Shown piece by piece: positions 24,301-30,858 of a stretch of DNA of 64,000 nt. Both the position numbers and the translations under genes were made by a program. Numbering within the stretch: the first letter of the stretch is position 1; every line of letters begins with the position of its first letter. Origin of the DNA: Watersipora subatra (Eukaryota > Bryozoa > Gymnolaemata > Cheilostomatida > Watersiporidae); contig NC_088712.1 in assembly GCF_963576615.1 (NCBI RefSeq), forward strand, positions 29,727,870 to 29,791,869, written 5' to 3'. Below the pieces are notes generated by a model that saw only the letters and a list, made by a program, of their open reading frames with translations, did no database searches and had not been told where the DNA came from.

Positions 24301-25903
24301 TTCAAATGTTAGGGGGTTCTTTACCCAATAGTTTCTAATTGGATTCCAGTTTGATTTTCTCCAGGAATCACCAATTTATTGTGCCCTTATTTTTCAGGGA
24401 AGATAACTTCTGAACTGGTGCAGGATATAGACGAGTGCTCAAATTCTAATGACCTCCTTATGGATGGTTGTCATGAGTTGGCTACTTGTTACAATAGTCC
24501 TGGACTTTATGCTTGCAGTTGCAACCCTGACTATGCAGGTTGGTAGTTTGCACTTGTAACCCTGGCTATACAGGTTGGTAGTTTGCAGTTGCAACCCTGG
24601 CTATGCAGGATGGTAGTTTGCAGTTGCAACCCTGGCTATGCATGTTGGTAGTTTGCAGTTGCAACAGTGGCAGATGAAAGGAATCGGAGCTTTCATGAGC
24701 TGTATGGGCGCCAGAAAGGTTTAGAGTTTGCTCATTCATATAGTGTAGCTGTTTATGATCTGTAGCGGTATAAATAGTTTAGCTTGCATTTTCTCTTTTT
24801 TACAATAATCAAACCTTTTCAGGAGATGGTTTCACCAACTGCCAGAACAACACTGTCACTCCTGTTCCAATAACTCAGCTGTCTGATTGGTCAATTGCTC
24901 TGATAGTCATTGGTGGTGTCCTGCTGCTTGTCGCCATTGTTGTCGGCCTGATCTGCTGCACTCGCTATGGCAGAAATAGAAACCCAGAGCATCAGCAGCT
25001 TACAGAAGGTTAGCCCTATGGATAAAGCTTTTTTAGTAGATTAAGCTCAGCTGTGTGCTATAGCTAGAGGAGGTATGTACCATGAGCTCAGAGGTGTGAT
25101 ATGGCTAGAGAAGGTATTTACCATGGGCTCAGAGGTGTGCTATAGCTAGAGAAGATATTTACCATGGGCTCAGAGGTGTGCTATAGCTAGAGAAGGTATT
25201 TACCATGGGCTCAGAGGTGTGATATAGCTAGAGAAGGTATTTACCATGGGCTCAGAGGTGTGCTATAGCTAGAGAAGATATGTACCATGGGCTCAGAGGT
25301 GTACTATAGCTAGAGAAAATACAAACCATGGGCTCAGAGGTGTGCTATAGCTAGAGAAGCTATGTACTGTGAGCTTATAAGTATGCTATAGCTAGAAGAG
25401 GTATATACCATGGGCTCACTGGCTTTGTTATAAGCATTAAATAAAGTCTCATCTTCTCAGGAATCTCATCAACCCCATCACTCAATGTAATTATCATTTT
25501 TGTTTCAGTTTACCGCTGTATTTTTTTCAGGTGAAACCACACCTCCTCGTCTCGAATATGGACCCACTAATCCTACATTTTATAACAGCTGGCGTTCCGC
25601 ACATGACCCCAAGTCAGAGTATGCTGAGAGCTACTTTTTTGCTCAGCAGGTAAAATGTATTTTTATGCACGGGCAGCTAGTAAATTAGGTAGTAAAATCG
25701 TTAATTCTGTTTACTGCCGTGTTTATATAGACTGTACAACAACACCTATTACCTCAATGCATATGAATACTACTAGGAACTTCTCTAATAATAGCCATCT
25801 TTGTTTTTTATGGTTGTAGGAAAGGGAGCTACCTGGATATACTCACAAGACATACAATGTAGCTTCAAATGACACAACAACATTCCAGTTTGATGAATCC
25901 TAA
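155..25903 (+). CDS. Gene 1: PLAC-like/SEA-like/EGF type I membrane protein (3' part, 23 exons)
   Basis: This gene is joined from 23 exons: 155-341, 1600-1709, 4191-4375, 6886-7129, 7489-7680, 10410-10500, 10694-10823, 10946-11087, 11664-11872, 12814-12972, 13519-13689, 15277-15403, 16919-17035, 18847-18966, 20000-20127, 20528-20651, 22124-22216, 23009-23191, 23756-23980, 24398-24538, 24823-25008, 25531-25649, 25820-25903. All junctions are GT-AG and in phase, giving 1154 residues and TAA at 25901. Residues 1 to ~687 hold fourteen six-cysteine modules of the form C-x(n)-C-x(n)-C-x(n)-CC-xx-C. About 690-811 and 866-980 are SEA-like domains, ~817-864 and ~984-1035 are cbEGF domains, and ~1049-1071 is a transmembrane helix. 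The tail has an NPTFY motif. The modules resemble the PLAC domain of ADAMTS and papilin proteins; that is inference from spacing. The role is probably an adhesive or mucin-like cell-surface receptor. The start codon and signal peptide lie left of the window. Confidence 0.85.
1085..1575. repeat. Degenerate ~38-bp tandem array
   Basis: Unit based on 'acagtgaggcaattagttta'. Intronic in gene 1, ending just before the acceptor of exon 1600-1709. Confidence 0.7.
1600..1709 (+). CDS. Gene 1 exon: rest of module 2 and Thr-rich linker
   Basis: The acceptor is attatag|AG and the donor A|GTAAG. Read in phase from the previous exon it completes the second six-cysteine module, ending RCCDRC, then starts a Thr/Pro linker (STTPLPTT). 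This exon is too short for a standard ORF scan; phase continuity supports it. Confidence 0.8.
1815..2621. mobile_element. MITE with CCGTAAGTCC ends, TA target duplication
   Basis: The ends are inverted copies (CCGTAAGTCCTCATGCTCAA at left; matching reverse complement at right with one change), flanked by TA at 1813-1814 and 2622-2623. It holds an 18-bp array (1905-2045) based on accaacaagccgccctt and a small ORF at 2237-2452 with a DFHCAVRGLHV start. Confidence 0.75.
2624..4190. other. Intron sequence, AT-rich, nothing coding seen
   Basis: Region before exon 4191-4375. Around 3400-3960 there are several 'accgaa/cggtt' motifs that may mark an old transposon, but no clean ends were found. Confidence 0.4.
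4191..4375 (+). CDS. Gene 1 exon: Thr-rich linker, module 3, start of module 4
   Basis: The acceptor is ttcctgtag and the donor CAG|GTATG. It enters in phase 1 and leaves in phase 0. It encodes a Thr-rich mucin-like linker, a B-type module ending KCCATC, and the start of the next A-type module (CAWGNQ). Confidence 0.85.
4512..5248 (+). mobile_element. pogo/Tigger-like MITE, TA target duplication
   Basis: The left end CAGTCAAACATGGATAACTC pairs with the right end (reverse complement CAGTTAAACACGGATAACTT), flanked by TA on both sides. The interior repeats the phrase 'aactcgaac'. Related copies lie at 17215-17802 and 31640-32240. No transposase is visible. Confidence 0.8.
5485..5985. repeat. 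Dispersed repeat, copy 1
   Basis: Shares about 400 bp with 13005-13440 in the same orientation, beginning 'gctcactgctgatggatt' and including 'acatcgcaaatcttggaa'. The class is not recognised. Confidence 0.65.
6171..6274. repeat. 26-bp array, 4 copies
   Basis: Unit gacacaagtggcatatggtg plus taagtc. Intronic. Confidence 0.85.
6886..7129 (+). CDS. Gene 1 exon: modules 4 and 5
   Basis: The acceptor is ttattcag and the donor G|GTCAGT. It completes module 4 (TCCELC) and encodes all of module 5 (SPCCQTC), then ends with the YLPSG linker that precedes A-type modules. Confidence 0.88.
7205..7445. repeat. 11-bp 'tgtcaatcatt / cagtcatctat' array
   Basis: Lies in the intron between exons 6886-7129 and 7489-7680 and forms most of it. 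Confidence 0.8.
7489..7680 (+). CDS. Gene 1 exon: module 6, Thr/Ser linker, start of module 7
   Basis: The acceptor is attttcag and the donor A|GTAAGT. It encodes CQYGDKVDFC and the rest of an A-type module, which carries extra cysteines after CCASC (CCDDC), then a Ser/Thr linker likely to be O-glycosylated, then the first cysteine of module 7. Confidence 0.88.
8341..9130. mobile_element. Nested insertion holding an ATGGAAAT array
   Basis: Comparing the two arms of the host element shows this 790-bp block is absent from the other arm. It is flanked by TAC on both sides and its ends are weakly inverted (CAGGATCA / TCCCTGA). Most of it is a degenerate array of atggaaatgttatggaaa units. Confidence 0.65.
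9276..9900 (+). mobile_element. Insertion related to the CCCGGCGTTGC-ended family
   Basis: It starts ctgtactacccgagttgccc and continues with the same 'gtctttggacagaaaattt' and 'ccattctaactttcaaact' text as 38885. It sits at the loop of the foldback element. It contains a 32-bp hairpin at 9753-9784. Confidence 0.55.
9983..10026. mobile_element. 44-bp palindromic insertion with AGTAA duplication
   Basis: It starts CCAATGATATACAGCCC and ends with the exact inverse. AGTAA flanks both sides, and the opposite arm of the host element has the uninterrupted ctatgagtaactg. Fragments of the same sequence occur at 8395-8465 and 35650-35670. Confidence 0.7.
10410..10500 (+). CDS. Gene 1 exon: module 7
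   Basis: The acceptor is gttttgcag and the donor AG|GTAGG. It enters in phase 1 and leaves in phase 2. It completes a B-type module ending SCCLTCYN. It lies just downstream of the foldback transposon at 8086-10345. Confidence 0.82.
10694..10823 (+). CDS. Gene 1 exon: module 8
   Basis: The acceptor is gattgttgcag and the donor CTG|GTTAG. It encodes the A-type module beginning LPGSCRYGDK and ending LCCGTCYDLL, and leaves in phase 0. Confidence 0.87.
10946..11087 (+). CDS. Gene 1 exon: module 9
   Basis: The acceptor is ttgtttcag and the donor G|GTAAG. It encodes a B-type module with cysteines at the family spacing, ending KCCSACK, followed by the YTLP linker. A tandem array begins just downstream. 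Confidence 0.88.
11190..11605. repeat. Degenerate ~27-bp array
   Basis: Unit based on 'gttgttaacatggatgtagg'. Fills the intron before exon 11664-11872. Confidence 0.75.
11664..11872 (+). CDS. Gene 1 exon: module 10 and Thr-rich linker
   Basis: The acceptor is cattttag and the donor CCT|GTAAGT. It encodes the A-type module CIFGDKVSWC...QCCETC, then about 30 residues rich in Thr, Ser and Pro, which look like a mucin-type O-glycosylated spacer. Confidence 0.88.
12005..12775. repeat. 21-bp array next to a 3' splice site
   Basis: Unit 'gacagacaaggtattgtgtt' plus one base, about 30 copies. The period is a multiple of three, so it stays open in several frames, none in frame with exon 12814-12972. 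Confidence 0.88.
12814..12972 (+). CDS. Gene 1 exon: module 11 and start of module 12
   Basis: The acceptor is tttgtaatag and the donor AAG|GTATGC; both ends are phase 0. It encodes CPVGDIATNC...VCCRTC and the start of the next A-type module (CRYGDK). A 21-bp minisatellite abuts the intron side of its acceptor. Confidence 0.86.
13005..13440. repeat. Dispersed repeat, copy 2
   Basis: Diverged direct copy of 5485-5985, in the intron after exon 12814-12972. Confidence 0.65.
13519..13689 (+). CDS. Gene 1 exon: module 12, Thr linker, start of module 13
   Basis: The acceptor is tatatttag and the donor ATA|GTAAGC; both ends are phase 0. It completes an A-type module (TCCARC), then a Thr/Pro linker, then the first two cysteines of module 13. 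Confidence 0.86.
14125..14652. repeat. 26-bp array, about 20 copies
   Basis: Unit 'gaggtgatctgattggtgag' plus attgtt, very homogeneous. Intronic. It gives a long spurious ORF on the minus strand. Confidence 0.9.
14653..15276. other. Intron, no gene or clear repeat
   Basis: AT-rich sequence before exon 15277-15403. Nothing further recognised. Confidence 0.4.
15277..15403 (+). CDS. Gene 1 exon: module 13 and start of module 14
   Basis: The acceptor is ttgtacag and the donor G|GTAAC. It completes a B-type module (GCCVQC) and begins the last A-type module (CKYGDKAEFC). Confidence 0.86.
15404..16918. other. Intron, no gene seen
   Basis: Contains a short inverted pair ('aaggtctgacc/ggtcagacctt' at 15610-15640) and a doubled ~50-bp segment at 16795-16895 (gagtcgagagtatttagata) just before the exon. 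Confidence 0.4.
16919..17035 (+). CDS. Gene 1 exon: module 14 and Thr-rich linker
   Basis: The acceptor is tttcttgcag and the donor G|GTAAG, phase 1 at both ends. It ends the final six-cysteine module (TCCEKC), then a Thr-rich spacer leading to the first SEA-like domain. Confidence 0.84.
17215..17802 (-). mobile_element. Truncated copy of the pogo/Tigger-like MITE
   Basis: This is an inverted copy of the 4512-5248 family: it shares the 'cgagttatc' phrases and the 'gccatagagacaaacatcaac' core with 31640-32240. The right end reads GTTTGACTC then TA; the other terminus is not recognisable. Confidence 0.7.
18163..18666. repeat. 31-bp array, about 16 copies
   Basis: Unit 'agtccagctagtccaatcag' plus agacagcccat. 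Intronic, upstream of exon 18847-18966. Confidence 0.9.
18847..18966 (+). CDS. Gene 1 exon: first SEA-like domain, N-terminal part
   Basis: The acceptor is cttgctacag and the donor G|GTATG. It encodes the segment with F-I-R-P-VPPG, which matches FVRSVPPG at the same place in the second copy (23009-23191). Both segments end with a cysteine near the donor. Confidence 0.75.
19098..19425. repeat. 31-bp array, about 10 copies
   Basis: Unit 'ctgtatattagtatctagtg' plus agttatcctct. Intronic. The following 19500-19870 is degenerate 'tctgaaaat' text. Confidence 0.9.
20000..20127 (+). CDS. Gene 1 exon: first SEA-like domain, middle part
   Basis: The acceptor chosen is tgatggcag at 19991-19999 because it restores phase 1 and aligns with the second copy. 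The acceptor at 19970 would be out of phase unless the previous donor moved. It ends DCST|GTAACC. It matches the first half of exon 23756-23980. Confidence 0.65.
20528..20651 (+). CDS. Gene 1 exon: first SEA-like domain, C-terminal part
   Basis: The acceptor is acctggtag (20527). The exon encodes ALFYTLYILVDRSMNYEN..., which aligns with VLFKVTAHIIIDGSINYVDN in the second copy. A near-identical upstream acceptor at 20484 would shift the frame to a stop. The donor at 20651 is itself copied in the following array. Confidence 0.78.
20641..20875. repeat. ~32-bp array made of an exon end plus its 5' splice site
   Basis: Unit 'agatgaagagggtatgtaga' plus gtttatagaccat, about 6 copies. The first copy contains the real exon end and donor at 20651. 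Confidence 0.85.
20945..21375 (-). mobile_element. tRNA-headed SINE joined to a CCCGGGCAACGCCGGG-ended repeat
   Basis: On the minus strand 21070-20995 is tRNA-like (A-box TAGTCTGGTGGGTAGGG; B-box GGTCTGAGATCGAATC), followed by the shared tail CCAAGATTTTAAGATCTATA. The other end carries acccgggcaacgccgggtag. Confidence 0.6.
21480..21890 (-). mobile_element. tRNA-headed SINE-like repeat, copy A
   Basis: The minus strand has TTAATTAGTAAGATACTTG and GGTTCCGAGTTCAAC as A- and B-box-like motifs (about 21620-21560). The whole ~390 bp matches 28738-29118, including 'tgtcgctatttgggtgaaaa'. Confidence 0.65.
22124..22216 (+). CDS. Gene 1 exon: first half of EGF-like domain 1
   Basis: The acceptor is ttaattgcag and the donor G|GTTGG. 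It encodes the calcium-binding EGF start DVDEC with two more cysteines, ending NSE before the G-L-Y-T-C of the next exon. The intron splits the EGF domain between C3 and C4. Confidence 0.85.
22510..22940. repeat. Dispersed repeat related to 34085-34465, ending in a 25-bp array
   Basis: Inverted relative to 34085-34465. Both encode a similar short frame (FQTVTLHHD-R-RVTW here, FQTVTLNHG-R-RVTG there). The last ~95 bp is four copies of a 25-bp unit (gggtggtgtgtcgctatggt and on). Confidence 0.55.
23009..23191 (+). CDS. Gene 1 exon: second half of EGF 1 and start of SEA-like domain 2
   Basis: The acceptor is ttttacag and the donor G|GTCAG. It encodes GLYTCSCP...GDGFTC, completing six EGF cysteines, then the second SEA-like domain beginning with the VPPG motif. 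Confidence 0.88.
23405..23560. repeat. Short 'catgtcactac' repeats
   Basis: Degenerate 9- to 12-bp units in the intron between exons 23009-23191 and 23756-23980. Confidence 0.6.
23756..23980 (+). CDS. Gene 1 exon: SEA-like domain 2, main part
   Basis: The acceptor is aatttgcag and the donor G|GTAAG. One exon covers what takes two exons (20000-20127, 20528-20651) in the first copy. The IIDGSINYVDNI stretch resembles the GSv.v strand of SEA domains; the assignment is tentative. Confidence 0.87.
24398..24538 (+). CDS. Gene 1 exon: first part of EGF-like domain 2
   Basis: The acceptor is atttttcag and the donor GCAG|GTTGG. It encodes DIDEC and the following EGF cysteines up to CSCNPDYAG. The last ~27 bp of the exon, with its donor, recur in the array downstream. 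Confidence 0.88.
24511..24662. repeat. 35-bp array made of an exon end plus its 5' splice site
   Basis: Unit 'tttgcagttgcaaccctggc' plus tatgcaggttggtag. The first copy is the end of exon 24398-24538. Confidence 0.88.
24823..25008 (+). CDS. Gene 1 exon: end of EGF 2 and transmembrane helix
   Basis: The acceptor is ccttttcag and the donor G|GTTAG. It encodes GDGFTNC (last EGF cysteine), a short stalk, about 23 hydrophobic residues (IALIVIGGVLLLVAIVVG and following), then the basic stop-transfer RYGRNR. Confidence 0.9.
25058..25425. repeat. 41-bp array, about 9 copies
   Basis: Unit 'gctatagctagagaaggtat' plus ttaccatgggctcagaggtgt. Intronic, between exons 24823-25008 and 25531-25649. Confidence 0.9.
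25531..25649 (+). CDS. Gene 1 exon: cytoplasmic tail
   Basis: The acceptor is tttttttcag and the donor CAG|GTAAA. It encodes a tail with NPTFY (NPxF/Y-like) and SEYAESYFF, possible tyrosine sorting or phosphorylation sites. Confidence 0.85.
25820..25903 (+). CDS. Gene 1 last coding exon
   Basis: The acceptor is tggttgtag. It reads in phase 0 to TAA at 25901-25903 and ends in FQFDES. No clear PDZ-binding C-terminus is present. Confidence 0.85.
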   Translation, partial: ERELPGYTHKTYNVASNDTTTFQFDES

Positions 25904-26640
25904 TTCTGTGGATCATAGAAAGAGTTAATGAAGACCCATAATTAATATATATGATTGTGACCATATAGGAGGCTTATTTATGTATAGTTTTATACAGTTT
26001 ACAGTTCGCGACGACCAACTGAAGTTTTTTTCTGCTTATATTTTATTCTTGGAATATTTTGTTCACTATTACAGACATATGCTCAGCTCAGTTATATTAA
26101 CATCAACTAATACAGACACATACTCAGTCACACTATACAATCTATACACGAATCTATACAATTTATTACAGAAACATACTAAACTCAGATATATCAACAA
26201 CAACTGATACAGACACATACACAGTTCAGTTGTATCAACAACTAATAGAGACACATACACAGTTCAGTTATATTAACAACAACTAATACAGACACATACA
26301 CAGTTCAGTTATATCAACAGCTAATACAGACACATACACAGTTCAGTTATGTCAACAGCTGATACAGACACATACACAGTTATGTTATATCAACAACTAA
26401 TACAGACATATACACAGTTATGTTATATCAGCAACTGATACAGACATATACACAGTTATATTATATCAACAAGTAATACAGACCTATACACAGTTATGTT
26501 ATATCAGCAACTGATACAGACATATGCACAGTTCAGTTATATCAACAACAACTGACAGACACATACACAGTTATGTTATATCAACAACAGCTGATACAGA
26601 CTCAGTTCAGTTACATTGTATATGAATAGCTACCAATAAA
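25904..26640 (+). other. Gene 1 probable 3' UTR with polyadenylation signal
   Basis: AATAAA at 26635-26640 is the first canonical signal seen after the stop. The UTR would be about 750 nt and holds a ~37 bp degenerate array (26085-26610, unit containing cagacacatacacagtt). Confidence 0.55.
26085..26610. repeat. Degenerate ~37-bp array in the gene 1 3' UTR
   Basis: Unit based on 'atatcaacaactaatacaga' plus cacatacacagttcagtt. Confidence 0.85.
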
Positions 26641-27056
26641 GTACATCAACCTTCCCACTGTTCGCAATATCAAACGTGGTGTTAGAGGCTGCTACCATAA
26701 TTTCTATCAGATTAAACCCTCGTCATTTTATTAATTTAGCTGATGGAAAATTAACAGTGTGCAAAGGCTCAGCATTTATGCTTTAAAATAAAGCGTAAAT
26801 TGAGTTTTTATTTTGAACATGAAAGAAGTGAACTTTTATGTATTTGGAACGTATCTGTGACCATTACTATTCAAGCTGTATACTAGGCAATGAGTTCAGC
26901 ATTTCTCCACGACACTTGTACATGTCAGATAGTAAATTCAAACTTGCTTCATGGCACTATTACATAATTGGCATTTAGTTTGGTCATTTAACTTAAAAAC
27001 AAAAGGAAGGGTAAGTGAGAGAGAACACTTCAACTGGGAACCAATGAGAATGATTC

Positions 27057-27689
27057 CTAGAAGACACGTTTGGCAGCTGTGAGATGCGTTACAGTCGGAC
27101 AAGAGTTAAACTTTGATAAAACTCCCACGGAATGTGCTATGTCAGGTCGAGTTCCAACTGCCAGATATAGGAGACTACCAACTATTGATTGATAAAGCTT
27201 TGCGTCCACTGATTTGCTTCCATCTGATTTGAGCAATTTTTCATCAGTTCCTGCTGGTGTAGACACTGGATTACAACTCTCCATTCCAAATTTACTCAAG
27301 ATTTGCTTAATGAATGGTTGCTGGTTGATACTCAAAGAATCGCTGTTACGTTTTATTGCCATGCCAAGCAGGAAGTGCAGCTCTCCAAAGTCCTTCATTT
27401 CAAATCGCTCAGCCAGTTTCTGTTTGGCCTGTAACAAAGCAGGTTCTGTACTTGCCATTACCGGGAGATCGTCCACATAAACAGCAATTATTGCTTTAGC
27501 ATTGCCATTGTCATGTATATAAATGTACTGGTCGGCTGATGATTGCTTGTAGCCTTGTGATTTTAAGAATTCGTCTAACACAGCATTCCAACATCTAGGC
27601 GCCTGCTTGAGTCCATAAATAGATTTCTTGAGTCTACATACTAGGTGTTCGCTAACAGGTTTTACAAAACCCTCCGGCTGGCGCACCAA
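27057..27689 (-). pseudogene. copia reverse transcriptase fragment
   Basis: About 205 residues of Ty1/copia RNA-dependent DNA polymerase. The catalytic AVYVDDL is intact, followed by FLGMAI/LLG- and GSLLYL-like motifs (GSLLYLAVGTRPDI). It ends by running into non-homologous sequence at 27057. Confidence 0.88.
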
Positions 27690-28014
27690 TGCTTAGCCCC
27701 GTTTTGTTTGTAACAAACATCTCGAACTCTCTAAATTTCTCAAAAACATCTGACTTTTGGCTTACAAAGTACACGAATGCATATCTGTTAAAGTCATCAA
27801 TGAACGAGACAAAAAATTTACTACCTCCTAGAGACTCTGTTTGCATTGGACCGCAAACATCAGTGTGCACCAATTCAAGTGGCCTAGTAGTTTTCACAAT
27901 ACCATGACTTAGAAAAGGCTTTCTTGTCATCTTGCCCTTTATACAGGGCTCACATAAGTCAAAATTCACATTAAATAAGTCAGCACCTATTACTAACCTA
28001 TTTTGGTGGTGCAT
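27690..28014 (-). pseudogene. copia integrase fragment
   Basis: It begins inside the GAG-pre-integrase region (MHHQNRLVIG), has the paired Cys of the zinc site (CEPC) and the first catalytic Asp (HTDVCGP). It stops at FVTNKTG, so the second Asp and the Glu are absent. Confidence 0.85.
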
Positions 28015-28737
28015 TCTTGTAATCCAACTACTTGGAAGCTAGGTTTGGTGGACAACTTGAGGGCATGGTCTTTGTTCAAGGCCCACCAGTGTTGATTAGG
28101 TGTCCGAACTAAGGACTGTGTCAACATGGTTGCTTCGAAGGAATTCTAGGTAGGAATGAACTCAGAATTCTTGTTAGAATTATGAGTTTGTGCGAAACGA
28201 GCAGAAATTTAACTGTCAAGATACCATAACCAACTGAGATACAATAGACAGAGCAAGCATTACATATTGGGTTGTGAAGATATGCAGCACAAGCACAGCT
28301 TAAAGCACATAAAGCAATAAAGCACAGCTTAGATAAACCAATGGATAAGCATGATGAGTTTATATAAACAAGTAACTGTGGGAACTAGACAATGATATAT
28401 CCATCAGGATGAGAGAGAACACTTCAGCTGGGAACCAATAAGGTGTGTAAATGAGTACATTATTCTCATGACCTTCATCCTAGATACTCTTATCGAGAAC
28501 AATGGTTGCATCAACTGTGATAATCAAAATTTTAAAACTGACTATGTTAGGGCTAGCAGCAGAGATCTGCCACATTTCCTTCCCTTCCTTTGCTATGATC
28601 TTGATAACATATATTGTACTGTGCATGTACATAGTTGACATACCCAGCCTTTTAGTCACACCAGAGTAGCGCAATAAGAGAACAAGAAGTTAACTGGCGG
28701 TGTTTTAATATGCGAGTACAGGGCTGGTGCCAATCTC

Positions 28738-29118
28738 TATATATAAATCTCAAAGTCTGTATGAAGTTCAGTTTGTCCAGCTATTAAAATATTGGAATGA
28801 AAAATCTTTATAGCAGAAGAATTCGATTTTGGAACTTCCCGTTCGCCAGGTAAATGCCTTACCAATAATTGATTAAGATTGGATTTCTTGGGCGATATAT
28901 GTCGCTATTTGGGTGAAAATATGCTACTGCTCTCATTTACGGCTCACTGTAACGCTATGCTTTCTCTCCTGTGCGGGCAAGCAGTATTACTAGTAAGCTT
29001 ACTCAAATTAGCCATTGGCAATGTGCCAGGCTAATAGCAAGTGACAGGCGACTACATTACCTCTCACTGCTTGCAAGCTGATTTTTAATACTCACGCAAG
29101 ACCAGGCATTCCGCTAGT
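28738..29118 (-). mobile_element. tRNA-headed SINE-like repeat, copy B
   Basis: This is the same family as 21480-21890, diverged. The tRNA-like head lies at about 28890-28820 and the shared 'tgtccagctattaaaat' motif at about 28775. It lies in the intergenic region. Confidence 0.62.
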
Positions 29119-29344
29119 TTATTACAAAGTGTATGGAAGATGTCTTTACAATAACTAGCCTCTTCTATGTCAACAGATGATTCTTGCTCATCTCTCCCCC
29201 GCCCCTTCCCTCAATCTTCTCTCTCCTCTCTCTCAGTCAGTTAAGGCAACTTAAACTGCTTATAGTTGTGGCTTGCAGAGATTGTTGAACTTTCCCTTTA
29301 TTATGTAGGGCTGCATGTTGAAGTGATTACAGACTTTGCTCAAT

Positions 29345-30024
29345 CACTATGTTTCCATGGTGCGCAGTACTGCGAAGCAGCCCCCTCCGAAGTCGAGGGG
29401 ATTGTACGTTTCCATGCTGCGCAGTGGTTTTCAGCAAATACCGCAAATTAGCCAGAGAAGAGAAATTGTATAAATTGAATCGCCTGATGGAGAAATAGAA
29501 TCGATCACGGATACCGAACGTCATAAACAGTCTTTTTTTATTATTCTGTCGTCATTATACTTTTATTTACAATACACATTCACAAGGTTTTACAAACCTT
29601 AACACACTTTTTACATAGTAATACATTTTTAATAAGTATTTTTAAGTAATATATTATTTAAACGTTAATTTAGGACTTGCCACCTATTTTTCGAAGTGTT
29701 GGCATCGATAACAAAGTCCAGGAAAGTAATCACCTTATCATCCTCGTGAATGCAGACTATAATTAAATTTATGTGAAAGAAGATCGGAAGAATAGTGAAA
29801 AACAAGATTAGCAGAACAACCTTTGTACTAGTTTATTGCCATCGAAAAATCTGTCTCCACGGCATGAGAGCTATGCGCAGCCACTGCGCAGTCGCTGTTT
29901 CCTTGCTGCGAATTTGCACTGGCTTCGCACTGATCAGTGCGCAGTGATTTCAGTGCGAAGACGCCGTTTCCATGATTCGGAGATAGCGCAACTCCGAAGC
30001 ACTGCGCATCATGGAAACATAGTG
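29345..30024. mobile_element. MITE with CACTATGTTTCCATG ends
   Basis: The left CACTATGTTTCCATGGTGCG pairs with the right inverse (one mismatch in the first 20). AAT flanks both sides, a 3-bp duplication as in PIF/Harbinger elements, though the match could be chance. The interior is rich in tgcgcagt and gcgaagc motifs. Confidence 0.72.
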
Positions 30025-30754
30025 AATCTCTTGGCAGGAAAAATATGGCATCCAGCCGACAAAAACAGGTCTAGACATGCTAGCATCTCAATCCTGTTGC
30101 AGCTGCTGGCCGATAGATGGGTTTGTTTATCTTCGCTCTCTAGATGTTGTCACGGTGCATCACTGGTATAACACAGTGCTTTTACAAAGGTTGTTTTCAG
30201 TTCTGTAAGGGAGCCCAAATAACCCTCCCTATTTGTATGAGAGTGGACGGTTCAGTTTAGAGACAATAACATGCAGTGAATATATTATACTATGAACGTA
30301 ACAAAGCGCGGCTAAAAATCTCCATTCAATTGCAAATGTATCTCCGTATGGATATATGCAAGGTTAGATATGCAACTGCATAGACAAAATACATAGATTG
30401 GTGAAGGCATACTTGGTTGTCCGTAAGTAATATCATTATATCAATAATAAAATAATTATGCACCAGAATCTGGACGGGATAAAATGGCAAATAATTTAAA
30501 ATTCTCTACCAATAAAAAAGTAACACTGTGACAAAATAAGCATGATTAATGCAATGCAATAACGTGCAAATCTAGGCATGTTTGCCAAAAGACAATATAC
30601 ATGTTTTACTATGCAATTACTATACAGATCAGAAGAATCCGTATATAAAAAACAATCGCATTTAAGCTAAAGTAAAAATAAGTTGGATTCCCACAAACAG
30701 GAAGACAGGCTAATAGCATTGATGAGTACAGCTAACACGACAGTCTTAGGCCGG

Positions 30755-30858
30755 CTAGGTAGGTGGAGAGGTCTGCAGGTAATTGCCCGGAATCAATCCT
30801 TGTTTGCCCTTTTTACCTTCAATGAAGCCTTGATAGAAGCCATGTCCATCAGCTCTAC
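30755..30858 (-). CDS. Rimbp: RIM-BP last exon: end of SH3-III and stop
   Basis: The acceptor is ctacatttag. It reads DGHGFYQGFIEGKKGKQGLI, then PGNYLQTSPPT and TAG. The domain ends only a few residues before the C-terminus. No AATAAA was found within 500 bp downstream. Confidence 0.9.

Larger units (their letters stand above)
27057..28406 (-). mobile_element. Ty1/copia retrotransposon remnant with one LTR
   Basis: Minus strand order: LTR (about 28406-28172, 5' TGATGG...TAACA 3', with TATATAA inside), a short unassigned ORF after it, a pre-integrase/integrase piece (28014 to ~27690, CEPCIKGK zinc-type end, HTDVCGP and FIDDF), then reverse transcriptase (27689-27057) with the copia motifs KSIYGLKQAPRCWN and YVDDL. 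Integrase and RT are in different frames and the C-terminal half of integrase, the N-terminal part of RT, RNase H and the second LTR are missing. It is a dead, multiply deleted copy. Confidence 0.85.
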
